Below the pieces are notes generated by a model, which was not told the origin of the DNA, searched no databases, and saw only the letters and a list, made by a program, of their open reading frames with translations. Positions 63,429 to 64,000 of a stretch of DNA of 64,000 nucleotides are shown here, in pieces. The position numbers and the translations under genes are program-made. Position 1 is the stretch's first letter, and each line of letters begins with the position of its first letter. This stretch comes from UTCFX2 sp002050125 (GTDB lineage Bacteria > Chloroflexota > Anaerolineae > Anaerolineales > UBA4823): contig JAOSJQ010000001.1 in the NCBI GenBank assembly GCA_027494035.1, positions 3,100,001-3,164,000 of the forward strand, given 5' to 3'.

Positions 63429-64000
63429 ATGGTTCCAGACACAAAAACGGTAGAGAACCTGGTTGAAATCATCACCCGCGAAGTGCTGGTTGCGCTGGCT
63501 GAAAGTGAGCAAGTCACCCAGACGCCCGAGGGTGGTGAATGTAAGTTCATGTGCGCAGAAGGATTTTGCGTGAAGACCTGTTTTGACCGCACCGGGCAGG
63601 TAGTCAGCGCTGGCGCAGATCGAATTTCTTCCACTTTAGGCGCAATTCCTCAAGATTTGAACCTGGCGAGCATGATCGACCACACCTTGCTCAAGCCGGA
63701 TGCCACACCAGATCAAATTGCACAGCTTTGCTATGAAGCCCGGAAACACAACTTTGCGTCAGTTTGTATCAATCCAGCCTGGGTGCCCTTGTGCGCTGAA
63801 CTGTTGAAGGGCGCCCCAGTGAAGGTGTGTACTGTGATCGGTTTCCCGCTTGGCGCTACCGCCCCCGAAGTGAAAGCGTTCGAAACCACCAATGCGATCA
63901 ATCAAGGCGCGACTGAAATCGATATGGTCATCAACATTGGCGCATTGAAAGCGCGCGATCTGGAATTGGTGGCAAAAGACATCCGCGGCGTAGTCCTGGC
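63429..64000 (+). CDS. deoC: Deoxyribose-phosphate aldolase with N-terminal encapsulation-type helix (runs off window)
   Basis: The first 190 residues are visible. Residues 6-24 (KTVENLVEIITREVLVALA) form an amphipathic helix like that of the upstream rpiB. A Cys-rich segment follows (CKFMCAEGFCVKTC, about 38-51), then the aldolase core from about residue 77: MIDHTLLKPDAT, ASVCINPAWVP, CTVIGFPLGAT and EIDMVINIGALK. The Schiff-base lysine region lies beyond the window. It splits deoxyribose 5-phosphate into acetaldehyde and glyceraldehyde 3-phosphate. Release of acetaldehyde is the usual reason for encapsulation. Confidence 0.92.
   Translation, partial: MVPDTKTVENLVEIITREVLVALAESEQVTQTPEGGECKFMCAEGFCVKTCFDRTGQVVSAGADRISSTLGAIPQDLNLASMIDHTLLKPDATPDQIAQLCYEARKHNFASVCINPAWVPLCAELLKGAPVKVCTVIGFPLGATAPEVKAFETTNAINQGATEIDMVINIGALKARDLELVAKDIRGVVL

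Noticed and set aside
1..64000. CRISPR arrays, insertion sequences, prophage or integrase genes
   Set aside because: No regularly spaced repeats, transposase or integrase motifs, or terminal repeats were seen on either strand.

Overview
The window looks like a chromosomal segment of an uncultured Chloroflexota bacterium, most likely class Anaerolineae. This rests on gene-family recognition, not on a marker gene: multi-GAF sensor proteins with a recurring NPLLPET(K/R)SE motif, MoxR/DUF58/VWA clusters, a nuclease whose N-terminal helical repeat is of a type I associate with Anaerolineae, a small Cys-rich acidic protein, an ATP-type PEP carboxykinase and a sodium-pump decarboxylase point to an anaerobic, sugar- or dicarboxylate-using organism. 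No insertion sequence, prophage or CRISPR array was seen. The only RNA gene found is tRNA-Asp(GTC).

Layout. 1-5.8 kb (minus): a VWA/DUF58 membrane-protein operon (module A), headed by a peptidase-MA-like protein whose zinc motif is degenerate. 6-11.6 kb (plus): an HtrA-type protease, a fatty-acid-hydroxylase-like membrane enzyme and a four-gene biotin-dependent, Na+-translocating acyl-CoA decarboxylase. 11.7-16 kb (plus): a class I aminotransferase coupled to pckA, a strong terminator, then a membrane-anchored Staphylococcal-type nuclease. 16-35.5 kb (minus): thrC and a long signalling cluster (two kinases, response regulators, three membrane sensors without kinase domains, one ParA ATPase), then a small membrane protein, hflX, a third kinase and trmFO. 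35.5-44.4 kb: tatA and a thioredoxin-VKOR fusion (plus), then a methyltransferase, small proteins, moeA, relA/spoT and a class B penicillin-binding protein (minus). 44.7-57.7 kb (plus): module B, a larger paralogue of module A with MoxR and an ABC exporter. 57.7-62.7 kb: LysM proteins, glycerate kinase, tRNA-Asp and a GntR regulator. 62.7-64 kb (plus): rpiB and deoC, each with an N-terminal amphipathic-helix extension. This is probably the start of a sugar-phosphate bacterial microcompartment operon that continues past the window.

Ten genes can be read as full length only if one single-base indel each is corrected (eight extra bases, two missing, mostly in short homopolymers). After correction each gives a whole number of codons and a coherent family architecture. 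The simplest explanation is residual consensus error in a long-read assembly, so these genes are annotated as single CDSs with the break point stated, not as pseudogenes.

Working together: the two VWA modules probably assemble or remodel envelope complexes, with one MoxR possibly serving both. The kinase-less sensors, ParA and the two soluble kinases look like one spatially organised signalling system. The decarboxylase, aminotransferase and PEPCK sit in C4-dicarboxylate/propionate metabolism. The final locus suggests encapsulated deoxyribose/ribose phosphate catabolism under GntR control.
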